Source of the DNA: Blastococcus sp. TF02A-26
Lineage (GTDB): Bacteria > Actinomycetota > Actinomycetes > Mycobacteriales > Geodermatophilaceae
Assembly: GCF_003319125.1 (NCBI RefSeq)
Contig: NZ_QOHG01000029.1
Coordinates: 1 to 44,259 of the forward strand
DNA length: 44,259 bases
Direction: 5' to 3'
Below the pieces are notes generated by a model. It saw only the letters and a program-made list of their open reading frames with translations, was not told where the DNA came from and searched no databases. Positions 34,777 through 44,140 of this stretch are shown piece after piece. Both the position numbers and the translations under genes were made by a program. Numbering within the stretch: position 1 is the first letter of the stretch; each line of letters begins with the position of its first letter.

Positions 34777-36762
34777 GTGACCGAGAGCGCCCCCGACGTC
34801 CTCTGGCAGCCCACCCCCGAGTCGATCCGCGCCACCCGGCTCGCCGCCTTCGCGGCCCGGGTCGCGGAGCGTCGGGGCGTCGACGTCGGCGACCCGGTCG
34901 ACTACGACCGCCTCTGGCGCTGGTCGGTGGAGCACCTGGACGCGTTCTGGGCGGAGGTGGCCGACTGGAGCGGCGTCCTCCCCGGCGTGCCCGACGACAG
35001 GGTGCTGACCCGCCGGGAGATGCCGGGCGCCGAGTGGTTCCCCGGGACGACGGTCAACTACGCCGAGCAGGCGCTCCGGCACGCCACCGACGAGCACCCG
35101 GCGCTCATCTCCGTCACCGAGGGGACGCTGGCCGGGGAGTCCGAGCCGGTCGAGACGTCCTGGGCCGACCTCCGCCGCCAGGTGGGCGCCTTCGCCGCGA
35201 CGCTCCGCCGGCTCGGCGTCCGCCCCGGCGACCGGGTCGCGGCCTACCTCCCCAACGTCCCCGAGGCGGTCGTCGCCTTCCTCGGCGCGGCGTCGATCGG
35301 CGCGGTCTGGTCCTCCTGCGCGCCGGACTTCGGCACCCGCAGCGTCCTGGACCGGTTCGCCCAGATCGAGCCCACCGTCCTGGTCGCCGTCGACGGCTAC
35401 CGCTTCAACGGCCGCCCGCACGACCGGCGGGACGTCGTCGCCGACCTGCGTGCGGCGCTGCCGACCGTGCGGACGACGATCGCCGTCCCCCGGCTCTTCC
35501 CCGACGAGGTCCCCGACGGCGCACTGAGCTGGGCCGACGCCGTCGCCGACGAGCAGGAGCCGCAGTTCGAGCCGCTGCCCTTCGACGCCCCGCTGTGGAT
35601 CGTCTACTCGTCGGGCACGACCGGTCTGCCCAAGGGGATCGTGCACGGCCACGGCGGCGTCGTCCTCGAACAGCACAAGCAGCTGGCCCTGCACGGCGAC
35701 GTCCGCCCGGGCGACCGCTTCTACTGGTACGCCTCGACCGCCTGGATCATGTGGAACATCGCCACGTCGGCGCTGCTGGTGGGCGCCACGGTGGTGGTCC
35801 ACGACGGCGCACCGGCGTACCCGGCGGTCGACGCCCAGTTCGCCCTGGCCGCCCGCACCGGGATCACCTACCTCGGCACGAGCGCCGGCTACCTCACCGC
35901 CTGCGAGAAGGCGGGCATCCGGCCGGGGGAGACCTGCGACCTCTCCCGGGTCCGCGCCATCGGCTCGACCGGGTCGCCGCTGCCGGCGAGCGCGTTCCGC
36001 TGGGTCTACGACGCCGTCTCCCCAGACGTCTTCCTCGGCTCGCTGTCCGGCGGCACCGACGTCGCCACGGGCTTCATCGGCAGCTCGCTGCTCCTGCCGG
36101 TGACCGCCGGGGAGCTGCAGCGGCCCATGCTCGGGGTCGCCGCCGCGGCCTGGGACGAGCAGGGCCGGCCGGTGACCGAGGAGCTGGGCGAGCTCGTCGT
36201 CACCGAGCCGATGCCGTCGATGCCGCTGTACTTCTGGGCCGATCCGGACGGCACCCGCTACCGGGAGGCCTACTTCGAGCCGTGGCCCGGTGTCTGGCGG
36301 CACGGCGACTGGCTGGAGGTCACCGGGCGCGGCACCTGCGTCATCACCGGCCGCTCGGACTCCACGCTCAACCGCGGCGGCGTGCGGATGGGCACCGCCG
36401 ACATCTACGCCGCCGTCGAGCCGATCCCGGAGATCGCGGACTGCGTGGTGCTCGGCGTCGAGCAGCCCGACGGCGGCTACTGGATGCCGCTGTTCGTGCA
36501 GCTCGCTCCGGGTACCGAGCTCACCGACGACCTCGTGGCCCGGATCCGGCAGGCGATCCGGACCGGGGCCAGCCCCCGCCACGTGCCCGACGAGGTGATC
36601 GCGGTGCCCGGTGTGCCGCACACCAAGACCGGCAAGCGGCTGGAGGTGCCGCTGAAGCGGCTCTTCCAGGGCGTCGACCCGCGGAAGGCGGTCAACGCCG
36701 GAGCCGTCGACGACCCCGCGCTGGTCGAGCACTACGTCGGGCTGGCCCGGAAGCGCGGCTGA
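34777..36762 (+). CDS. Acetoacetate-CoA ligase (acetoacetyl-CoA synthetase)
   Basis: A 661-residue ANL-superfamily ligase. An N-terminal ACAS-type region (WSVEHLDAFWAEVADWSGV and PGAEWFPGTTVNYAEQAL) precedes the AMP-forming core: the P-loop YSSGTTGLPKGIVH (about 285-298), GSTGSPL, SLSGGTDVATGF, and GRSDSTLNRGGVRMG for the hinge. The C-terminal acylation Lys is in HTKTGKRLEVPLKR. The WYASTAWIMWN segment distinguishes acetoacetate from acetate ligases. It activates acetoacetate with ATP and CoA. The GTG at 34777 gives the family length; an upstream ATG in frame is less likely. Confidence 0.9.
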   Translation: MTESAPDVLWQPTPESIRATRLAAFAARVAERRGVDVGDPVDYDRLWRWSVEHLDAFWAEVADWSGVLPGVPDDRVLTRREMPGAEWFPGTTVNYAEQALRHATDEHPALISVTEGTLAGESEPVETSWADLRRQVGAFAATLRRLGVRPGDRVAAYLPNVPEAVVAFLGAASIGAVWSSCAPDFGTRSVLDRFAQIEPTVLVAVDGYRFNGRPHDRRDVVADLRAALPTVRTTIAVPRLFPDEVPDGALSWADAVADEQEPQFEPLPFDAPLWIVYSSGTTGLPKGIVHGHGGVVLEQHKQLALHGDVRPGDRFYWYASTAWIMWNIATSALLVGATVVVHDGAPAYPAVDAQFALAARTGITYLGTSAGYLTACEKAGIRPGETCDLSRVRAIGSTGSPLPASAFRWVYDAVSPDVFLGSLSGGTDVATGFIGSSLLLPVTAGELQRPMLGVAAAAWDEQGRPVTEELGELVVTEPMPSMPLYFWADPDGTRYREAYFEPWPGVWRHGDWLEVTGRGTCVITGRSDSTLNRGGVRMGTADIYAAVEPIPEIADCVVLGVEQPDGGYWMPLFVQLAPGTELTDDLVARIRQAIRTGASPRHVPDEVIAVPGVPHTKTGKRLEVPLKRLFQGVDPRKAVNAGAVDDPALVEHYVGLARKRG

Positions 36763-37428
36763 TCAGCGACGGAAGGGCCCGCGGAGGACCGCCCACTGCA
36801 GCAGCATGACCGTCTTCGCGTCGGCGATCCGGCCGTCGTCCACCATGGCCAGCGCCTCGTCGACGTCGAGCTCGAGCACCTCGATGTCCTCGCCCTCCTC
36901 GACCAGGCCACCGCCGGCCGAGACCCGGTCGGCCGGCGTGTACGGCGCGGCGAAGAAGTGCAGCCGCTCGGTCACCGAGCCCGGGCTCATCCACACGTCG
37001 AAGACGCGGGTGAGCGGGCCGACGACGACGCCCAGCTCCTCCTCTGCCTCCCGGCGCATCGCCGACTCGGGGTCCTGGTCGTCGAGCAGCCCGGCGGCGG
37101 TCTCCACGAGCAGCCCGTCGGGATGGCCGTTGACGTAGACCGGGTAGCAAAACTGCCGGGTGAGCAGCACGGTCCGCCGCGCGGTGTCGTACGGCAGCAG
37201 GGCGGCGCCGTTGCCGCGGTCGTAGGTCTCGCGCTGCTCGGTCGTCCACCGCCCGTCGCGGTGCCGCTGGTCGAACGTCGTCCGCCGGAGCACGTGCCAG
37301 CCGCTGGCCAGCAGCTCGACGTCCCGGACGACGACGTCGGGGTTGCCGGTCAGGTCACGGCCGACGCGGTCCAGCCCCGTCCGGCCACGATGGTCCGGGA
37401 CGTCGACGCCCGGCACCCCGGCGGTCAC
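36763..37428 (-). CDS. nudK: NUDIX hydrolase, NudK-like (GDP-mannose / nucleotide-sugar pyrophosphatase)
   Basis: A 221-residue NUDIX protein. The Nudix box reads GLLDDQDPESAMRREAEEELG (about 127-147), preceded by YVNGHPDGLLVETAAG and followed by MSPGSVTERLHFFAAPY and AGGGLVEEGEDIEVLEL, an order closely resembling E. coli NudK. NudK hydrolyses GDP-mannose and some other nucleotide sugars or ADP-ribose. The GTG at 37428 overlaps the DUF4406 stop (GTGA). Its stop directly abuts the acetoacetate ligase stop in a TGATCA junction. Confidence 0.88.
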   Translation of the reverse strand: MTAGVPGVDVPDHRGRTGLDRVGRDLTGNPDVVVRDVELLASGWHVLRRTTFDQRHRDGRWTTEQRETYDRGNGAALLPYDTARRTVLLTRQFCYPVYVNGHPDGLLVETAAGLLDDQDPESAMRREAEEELGVVVGPLTRVFDVWMSPGSVTERLHFFAAPYTPADRVSAGGGLVEEGEDIEVLELDVDEALAMVDDGRIADAKTVMLLQWAVLRGPFRR

Positions 37429-37808
37429 CGCGCCACCCCCGGGACGTCGTCGAGGCTGGTGTAGACCGCGGCGCCCCGCGCCCGGGCGAGCGCCACCATC
37501 TCGTCGGAGCCCGCGGACGCACCGGGCAGCCGCAGGACGGCGTCGCACCGGTCGACCAGCCGGCGGCCCATCGGGTGGAACACCTCGTCGAACGCCGCGT
37601 CGCCGATCCGGGTGGAGCCGGCGAGGGCGGCCAGCGGCAGGGCGAGGTCCTCACCGTTGACCGCGAGGTGCCCGGCGCGGAAGAGCGCGAGACAGGCCTC
37701 CTGGATCCGCCGGTGGTTGGCCGCGACCAGGGCCGGGTCGTCGCCCGTGCCCCCTCGGTAGGGCCCGGCGACGAGGACCATCAACGGCCTGGTCAGGGGC
37801 TCGATCAC
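37425..37808 (-). CDS. DUF4406 protein (nucleoside 2-deoxyribosyltransferase-like fold)
   Basis: A 127-residue protein. The opening LMVLVAGPYRGGTGDDP, the ANHRRIQEACLALFRAGHLAVNGE helix-strand and the late RCDAVLRLPGASAGSDEMVALARARG match DUF4406, which is related to nucleoside 2-deoxyribosyltransferases; the conserved Glu of NGED and the Asp/Ser of CDAV and GSDEM are at the expected places. A role in nucleotide or NAD-like metabolite handling is plausible only. It overlaps both neighbours by GTGA, placing it between a DeoR regulator and NudK in one operon. Confidence 0.82.
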   Translation of the reverse strand: MIEPLTRPLMVLVAGPYRGGTGDDPALVAANHRRIQEACLALFRAGHLAVNGEDLALPLAALAGSTRIGDAAFDEVFHPMGRRLVDRCDAVLRLPGASAGSDEMVALARARGAAVYTSLDDVPGVAR

Positions 37809-38596
37809 GCGTAGACCACCTCCACACCGGCGGAGTCGACCGCGGCGAGGGTGTCCTGCGCCGCGGGGGAGAGCTGGGGGTCGCGGGCGCTGGAGTCGGT
37901 GACCAGCCGCCCGACCGCGCCGAGCGGGGCGACGGCGGCGAAGGCGCGGACGCCGAGCTTGGCGGCGTCGGCCACCACGAGGGAGGCCCGCGCCTGCTCC
38001 AGGGCCACCTGCTTGACCGCGGCGTCCTCCAGCGTGAACTCCGACCAGCCGGCCTCGGCGCTCACCGCACCGATCGACATGACGAACAGGTCGAACGTGA
38101 GGGACCGCAGCACGGCGGCGGTCAGCGGTCCGGCCAGGCTCTGCTCCCCGGGCCGGGACTCCCCGCCGACGACCAGCAGCCGGATGCCGGGCCGGTCGGC
38201 CAGCGCGCCGGCCACCGGGAGGCTCAGCGCCGCCACGGTGAGCGGACCGCGGCCGGCGGCGGCGAGCGCCCGGGCGACGTGCACGGTCGTCGTCCCGGCG
38301 TCCAGCAGCACGGTCGAGCCGGGCTCGACCAGGTCTGCCACGGCACGGCCCAGCCGGTCCTTGACCGCCGCCTGCCAGCCCGCGCGGGCGGCGAAGCCCG
38401 CCGCGGACTCCGGCTCGGCGACGGCGACGGCGCCGCCGCGCACCCGCTCGACCAGGCCGCGCCGCTGCAGGGCGTCGAGGTCGCGCCGGACGGTCATCTC
38501 CGAGACGCCGAGGCGGGCGGCCAGGTCGGTGAGGGACACCCGGCCGGCGTTGCGGACCAGGCGCAGCGTCACGTCGAGGCGGTCGGGGACGGGCAC
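37805..38596 (-). CDS. DeoR/GlpR-family transcriptional regulator
   Basis: A 263-residue regulator. The N-terminal winged helix-turn-helix (about 6-58) shows VSLTDLAARLGVSEMTVRRDLDAL and RVRGGAV. The C-terminal DeoR sensor (about 75-235) has the sugar-phosphate motif LDAGTTTVHVARAL and the late VVADAAKLG segment, with IGAVSAEAG in between. Such proteins sense phosphorylated sugars or nucleosides. It is the first gene of the DeoR-DUF4406-NudK operon, so it probably controls that operon. Direct repeats in the promoter may be its operator. Confidence 0.9.
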   Translation of the reverse strand: MPVPDRLDVTLRLVRNAGRVSLTDLAARLGVSEMTVRRDLDALQRRGLVERVRGGAVAVAEPESAAGFAARAGWQAAVKDRLGRAVADLVEPGSTVLLDAGTTTVHVARALAAAGRGPLTVAALSLPVAGALADRPGIRLLVVGGESRPGEQSLAGPLTAAVLRSLTFDLFVMSIGAVSAEAGWSEFTLEDAAVKQVALEQARASLVVADAAKLGVRAFAAVAPLGAVGRLVTDSSARDPQLSPAAQDTLAAVDSAGVEVVYA

Positions 38597-38618
38597 GACG
38601 ACTTCCTACCAGCTTGCT

Positions 38619-38645
38619 GTGAGATGTGTGAAGTATCCGTGAGAT
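38619..38645. promoter_or_regulatory. Direct repeats in the DeoR / acyl-CoA dehydrogenase intergenic region
   Basis: GTGAGAT occurs at 38619-38625 and 38639-38645, 20 bases apart (two helical turns), in a locally AT-richer stretch 22 bases from the DeoR start. Direct-repeat operators are usual for DeoR proteins. A GTGTGAA half-match lies between. Confidence 0.4.
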
Positions 38646-38743
38646 CGGTGGTGTCGATCACGAACGCGGGTGACCGCGCCGTGCGGCGGGCATGCCCGAC
38701 GGCCACAGTGTCGAGAACACCGGCCGACAGGGAGCGAGCGACG

Positions 38744-40030
38744 ATGACGTCGAGCGACAGCGCCAGCGAGGAGACCGAGGTCCAGGAGGCCCGGCCGCCG
38801 GAGCTCCTCCCGCCGTGGCACACCCCCGAGCGCGAGGAGCTGCAGCTGCAGGCCCGCCGCTTCGCGATGGAGGAGGTGCTGCCGGTCGCCAACGAGCTCG
38901 ACCCGCAGAAGGGGCTGATCCCGGCCTCGCTGCTGCAGCGGCTCGCCGAGCTCGGCTACTTCGGCATCACCGTCCCGGCCGAGGACGGCGGACTGGGGCT
39001 CGGCGTCTTCGAGTACTGCATGGTGTCCGAGGAGCTGGCCCGCGCCTGGATGAGCACCGCGAGCATCCTCGCCCGCGCGCAGGGCCTCGGGACGTCGCTC
39101 GCCGACCCCGACCGCCGCCGCGAGCTGCGCCGCCGCAGCGCCCGGGGCGAGTGGATCGGCGCGATCGCCCTGTCCGAACCCGACGCCGGCTCGGACCTGG
39201 CCGGGGTCTCCACCCGCGCGGTGCTGGAGGGCGACGAGTGGGTCGTCACCGGGCACAAGCGCTGGTGCGGCAACGCCGAGGCCGCCGACTTCATCCAGGT
39301 CCTGGTCCGGGAGCGCGACCCGGAGGAGGGCGAGCCGCGCTCCCGCGGGCTGCGCACCCTGCTGCTGGAGAAGAAGCGCGGCGAGTTCCCCGAGGGCCTG
39401 TCCGGCCACCCGATCGACAAGGTCGGCTACCACGGCTTCCTGACCTGGGACCTCACCTTCGACGGCGTCCGGATCCCCGCCGAGAACGTGCTGGACGACG
39501 CGAACGACGCCGGGGGCGAGGGGGAGATCGGCGGGAGGGCGGGGGAGGAAGCAGCGGCCCGTGCGGGAATGCGCAAGGCCAAGGAGTTCCTCGACACCGC
39601 GCGCGTGCACACCGCGGCCCGCGCCGTCGGGCTGGCCCGCGCGGCGCTGGAGGACTCCGTCGTCTACCTCCAGGAGCGCGAGCAGTTCGGCCACCCGATC
39701 GCCGACTTCCAGGCGCTGCGGTTCGCCGTCGCCGAGATGGCGGCGCAGATCGAGCAGAGCCGCGCGTTCTACCGCCAGGTGGCGCACCTGATCGACCTCG
39801 GCCGCCCCTGCGACCGCGAGGCGGCGATGGTGAAGCTCGAGGCCACCGAGATGGCGGTCCGCGTGACCAACCAGGCGATGCAGCTCCACGGTGGGAACGG
39901 CTACACCACCGAGCGGCAGGTCGAGCGGCACTGGCGTGACGCCCGGCTGACCACGATCTTCGAGGGCACCAGCGAGATCCAGAAGCGGATCATCAGCGAT
40001 CGGATGCTCCCCCGGTCCCCGCTCGCCTGA
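38744..40030 (+). CDS. Acyl-CoA dehydrogenase
   Basis: A 428-residue flavoprotein. Landmarks are the N-terminal helices, FGITVPAEDGGLGLG, the FAD strand AIALSEPDAGSDLAGVSTRA (about 141-160), GHKRWCGNA, DKVGYHGFLTWDLTFDGVRIPAENVL, the QFGHPIADFQALRF helix and the C-terminal MQLHGGNGYTTE then TTIFEGTSEIQKRII, whose Glu in EGTSE is the usual base region. It oxidises an acyl-CoA to the 2-enoyl-CoA. An unusual Gly/Glu/Ala-rich segment (about 252-276) interrupts the middle domain. It is transcribed alone, converging on the Nramp gene through a 21-bp hairpin. Confidence 0.93.
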   Translation: MTSSDSASEETEVQEARPPELLPPWHTPEREELQLQARRFAMEEVLPVANELDPQKGLIPASLLQRLAELGYFGITVPAEDGGLGLGVFEYCMVSEELARAWMSTASILARAQGLGTSLADPDRRRELRRRSARGEWIGAIALSEPDAGSDLAGVSTRAVLEGDEWVVTGHKRWCGNAEAADFIQVLVRERDPEEGEPRSRGLRTLLLEKKRGEFPEGLSGHPIDKVGYHGFLTWDLTFDGVRIPAENVLDDANDAGGEGEIGGRAGEEAAARAGMRKAKEFLDTARVHTAARAVGLARAALEDSVVYLQEREQFGHPIADFQALRFAVAEMAAQIEQSRAFYRQVAHLIDLGRPCDREAAMVKLEATEMAVRVTNQAMQLHGGNGYTTERQVERHWRDARLTTIFEGTSEIQKRIISDRMLPRSPLA

Positions 40031-40073
40031 GTGGAGTCGCTCGAGCGCGGAACGTGCGCTCGAGCGACTCCAC

Positions 40074-40076
<3 letters not shown>
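40028..40076. terminator. Palindromic repeat, copy 2, perfect 21-bp hairpin at a convergent junction
   Basis: Arms 40028-40048 and 40056-40076 are exact reverse complements around the loop GGAACGT and include both stop codons (TGA at 40028-40030; TCA at 40074-40076). The 43-base core 40031-40073 aligns without gaps to 3455-3497 (33 identities), including GGAGTCGCT and CTCGAGCGACTCC. A bidirectional terminator is likely. Confidence 0.85.
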
Positions 40077-41291
<1,215 letters not shown>

Positions 41292-41387
41292 CGCTCTCCT
41301 CCGGTCGTGGGCCGAGCCGGAGGAGAGCCTGCCACGGCGGAGCAAGTATTCGTTCCACGGTCCCCGCGATTCGGGTAGCTTCCGCCC

Positions 41388-41888
41388 GTGCGCACGGCCG
41401 TCATGCGGGTGGTCATCGACGCGGACGGCGTTCTCGGGCCGGACGCGTACGAGGCAGGTCTCGTCCGGCTCCGCGAGGGGCAGCTCGAGGTGGTCGCCAG
41501 CCCGGCCGCCCACCTCCCGGAACGGCGGCGCGAGGTCGAGCTGATCCTCGACGAGTCGCAGCTCGCCGCGCGGGACGAGTACGTCGGCCTCTGCTCCCGC
41601 GCCTTCGGCCTGCCGGCGACGCCCGGCGTCGTCTCCTTCATCAGCCGCGGCACCGACGACGACGCCCGCGGCGTGCTCGCCGGCTTCGGTCTGGACGTGC
41701 CGGTCGTGGAGCGCTTCTGCGAGGACGACGACGAGGTGGTGCGCGTCGTGCTCACCCGCGAGCAGGCGTCCCGGGTGCCCGAGGGGAGGCTGCACACGGC
41801 GCTGGAGGCGGCGCTCAACTGCGAGGTCCGGATCGTCGTCGACACCGGGGCGGCGTGGGCCGGGTCAGGCGCGGAGGGCGCCCCGTAG
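41388..41888 (+). CDS. Hypothetical protein
   Basis: A 166-residue acidic soluble protein I do not recognise. It begins with a short MRVVIDADGVLG strand resembling a Rossmann or PIN-type opening, followed by alternating helices and strands (EVVASPAAHLPERRREVELILDE, then DDDEVVRVVLTREQASRVPEG). The C-terminal CEVRIVVDTGAAW would be a last strand. The GTG at 41388 or the ATG at 41403 are both possible starts. Its last 24 bases overlap the end of the convergent TetR gene, unusual for this window. Confidence 0.55.
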   Translation: MRTAVMRVVIDADGVLGPDAYEAGLVRLREGQLEVVASPAAHLPERRREVELILDESQLAARDEYVGLCSRAFGLPATPGVVSFISRGTDDDARGVLAGFGLDVPVVERFCEDDDEVVRVVLTREQASRVPEGRLHTALEAALNCEVRIVVDTGAAWAGSGAEGAP

Positions 41889-43127
41889 CAGAGCGGCACG
41901 CAGGAAGGCGTGCGCGCGGGCCGTCCCGGTCCGCGCGTGCTGGTGGAACGGCAGCCACAGGACGGAGCGGATGTGCAGAGCCATGTCGGGCACCGTGCGC
42001 AGCCGGCCGGCCGCCGCTCCCCGCGCCAGGAGGTCCTCGAGGGACCGCAGCCGCCCCTGGGTCTGCAGGTAGTAGTCGTGGAAGGGGCTGCTCGCCGCCT
42101 CCCGGCCGCTCCAGCCGTAGCGCAGGATGCAGGACTCGGCCTCGAACCGGCGGCTGGCGTGCACGAAGACCAGGGCGAGCCCGTCCAGCGTCTCGACCTC
42201 GGCGGAACCGGCCGCGAACACCGCGTCGAAGGCCTCGCCGAGGTGCCCGGAGTAGCGCGCCAGGACCTCGCCGAGCAGCGCCTCCTTGGACTCGACCCGC
42301 CGGTACAGCGTCCCCATCCGCACGCCGGCGGCCGCGGCGATGTCGCGGACCGTGGTGGCGTCGTACCCGCGGCGGGCGAACTCCGCCCGGGCCGCGGCCA
42401 CGATGGTGTCCCGGTCGCGCGGACCTGCGGGCGGTGCCTCCGCCCGCCAGCCGGCCACCGCCTCGGCCGCGGCGCGCGTGGCCGCCGAGGCGTCGAGCTC
42501 GGCGTCCGGCGGGCAGTCGGTGGTGACGCCCTCCAGCAGGACGTCGCAGAGCTGGGCGGCCAGCTCCCGCGGGTCCCGGCCCGCGGGGTAGCTGCCGGGT
42601 GCGTCCAGCGTCGCCTGCTGCAGCGCGAAGCGGAGCAGCGCCGGGTCCGCCCCGCCCTCACGGACCGGCCGCAGCCCGTCGACGGCGTCCCGCCAGGCGG
42701 TCTCGAGCGCGGCCGTGGGCAGGCGCATGGCCTCGCGCAGGCGCGCGGTGGCCACGGTCGGGGGCTCGAAGGCCCGCAGCCGGACGGCGGCGGCGTGCTC
42801 GAAGCTCAGCGCCATCACGTCGGCGGTCAGCCGGCGGACCCGCTCCTCGGCGTCCGCACCGGGCGCGGGCGGCGCGGCGACGGCGGCGTCGGCGACCTCG
42901 CCGAGCGCAGCGCTGAACGCCGTCAGCAGCTCGGCGGCGATCTGCTCCTTGGACGCGAAGTGGTGGTACAGGCTGCCCGGCAGCAGACCGACGGCGTCGG
43001 CGATGTCGTTCATGGTCGTGCCCGCGTAGCCCGACGCCTCGAACAGGCGGGCCGCGGTGCTGCGGACGACCTGGGCGCGAGCGCTGTCTCCGGGCGCGCG
43101 TCCCGCGGTCCCCTGCGCACCGGCCAT
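41865..43127 (-). CDS. Double-domain TetR-family regulator
   Basis: A 420-residue protein built from two TetR repressor units in tandem. The first DNA-binding domain (about 17-63) reads ARLFEASGYAGTTMNDIADAVG then GSLYHHFASKEQIAAEL, and the second (about 237-285) reads ARAEFARRGYDATTVRDIAAAAG then GTLYRRVESKEALLGEVL; each is followed by a helical ligand domain of about 120-140 residues. Normal TetR proteins are about 200 residues and dimerise, so this chain could be a covalent dimer-like form. The ATG at 43127 is chosen. It is divergent from the alpha/beta hydrolase gene, its likely target. Confidence 0.88.
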   Translation of the reverse strand: MAGAQGTAGRAPGDSARAQVVRSTAARLFEASGYAGTTMNDIADAVGLLPGSLYHHFASKEQIAAELLTAFSAALGEVADAAVAAPPAPGADAEERVRRLTADVMALSFEHAAAVRLRAFEPPTVATARLREAMRLPTAALETAWRDAVDGLRPVREGGADPALLRFALQQATLDAPGSYPAGRDPRELAAQLCDVLLEGVTTDCPPDAELDASAATRAAAEAVAGWRAEAPPAGPRDRDTIVAAARAEFARRGYDATTVRDIAAAAGVRMGTLYRRVESKEALLGEVLARYSGHLGEAFDAVFAAGSAEVETLDGLALVFVHASRRFEAESCILRYGWSGREAASSPFHDYYLQTQGRLRSLEDLLARGAAAGRLRTVPDMALHIRSVLWLPFHQHARTGTARAHAFLRAALLRGALRA

Positions 43128-43224
43128 GGCGCCGAGTATGGCCGCCGCCGTGCCGCCCCGAGCCGTGGAACGGGCCCGCGGCCCCAGGTTTCCCCCAATC
43201 GCTCGACGACGAGGAGAGGTGCAC

Positions 43225-44139
43225 ATGGCTGAGACAGAGGTGAACGGCGGGATCGTCGTCCACGAGTTCGTCGGTCCGGAGGACGGCGAGGTCGTGGTCC
43301 TGACGCCCGGTGGTCGGTTCAGCAAGGACTACCCGGGGGTCCGGGAGCTGGCCGAGGGGATCGCCGCGGGCGGCAGGCGGGTGCTCCTGTGGGACCGTCC
43401 GAACTGCGGGCGGTCCGACGTCCAGGTCTTCGGGCAGTCCGAGTCGCACATGCGGGCCCAGACCCTCGGTGGCCTGCTCGACGCGCTCGGCATCGACAAG
43501 GTGGCCAAGTTCGGCGGCTCCGGCGGTGCGCGCGACTCGGTGATCTTCGCGCTGCTGTACCCGGAGCGGGTCACCCACCTCGCGCTGTGGAACATCGTCG
43601 GCGGCAACTTCAGCACCATGTCGCTGGCCGGCGTCTACATCCTCAACGAGCTGCGCACGGTCCGGGCCAAGGGCATCGAGGGGATCCTCCAGCTGGGTGG
43701 CCCGGCCGGTGGCTGGTCGGACATGGTCGCGGCCAACCCGCGCAACGCCGACCGGCTGCGCGAGATCGGCGCGGAGCAGTTCGAGCGGGTCATGAACCGC
43801 TGGCTGGACGCCTTCATCCCCAAGCCGAACGAGCCGATCCCCGGGGTGGCGGACTACCAGTTCGGCGAGATCGGGGTCCCGACGCTGATCATCCGGCCGG
43901 GCATCAACGACCACGACCACCCGCCGACGACGTCGTTCCGGGTGCACGCGCTCATCAAGGGCTCCCGGCTGATCGAGCCGCCGTGGCCCGAGGACGCCTG
44001 GGAGCGCGGCGGCGAGGCCCGCGAGGCTGGGACCGGCAACATCTTCGACTCCTGGGTGCTCGCGGCCCCGACGCTCGTCGACTTCGTCGACGGCAAGGAG
44101 GCGGGGACGCCGACCACGGTCGGCTGGAACCAGGGCTAG
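43225..44139 (+). CDS. Alpha/beta hydrolase
   Basis: A 304-residue alpha/beta-hydrolase-fold protein. It has the oxyanion strand VVVLTPGGRFSKDYPGV, LLWDRPNCGRSDV (about 54-66), the nucleophile elbow AKFGGSGGARDS with Ser99, a cap region around 150-190, and the late IIRPGINDHDHPP Asp/His region. Related proteins hydrolyse esters or C-C bonds of aromatic ring-cleavage products, but the substrate here is unknown. The ATG at 43225 follows GAGGAGAGG. It is divergent from the double TetR gene, and its TAG stop sits inside GCTAGC directly before the right IS end. Confidence 0.85.
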   Translation: MAETEVNGGIVVHEFVGPEDGEVVVLTPGGRFSKDYPGVRELAEGIAAGGRRVLLWDRPNCGRSDVQVFGQSESHMRAQTLGGLLDALGIDKVAKFGGSGGARDSVIFALLYPERVTHLALWNIVGGNFSTMSLAGVYILNELRTVRAKGIEGILQLGGPAGGWSDMVAANPRNADRLREIGAEQFERVMNRWLDAFIPKPNEPIPGVADYQFGEIGVPTLIIRPGINDHDHPPTTSFRVHALIKGSRLIEPPWPEDAWERGGEAREAGTGNIFDSWVLAAPTLVDFVDGKEAGTPTTVGWNQG

Positions 44140-44140
44140 C

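Noticed and set aside
41292-41387. Iron or manganese box before mntH
   Set aside because: No match to the 19-bp DtxR/IdeR consensus; only a CCACGG direct repeat is seen.
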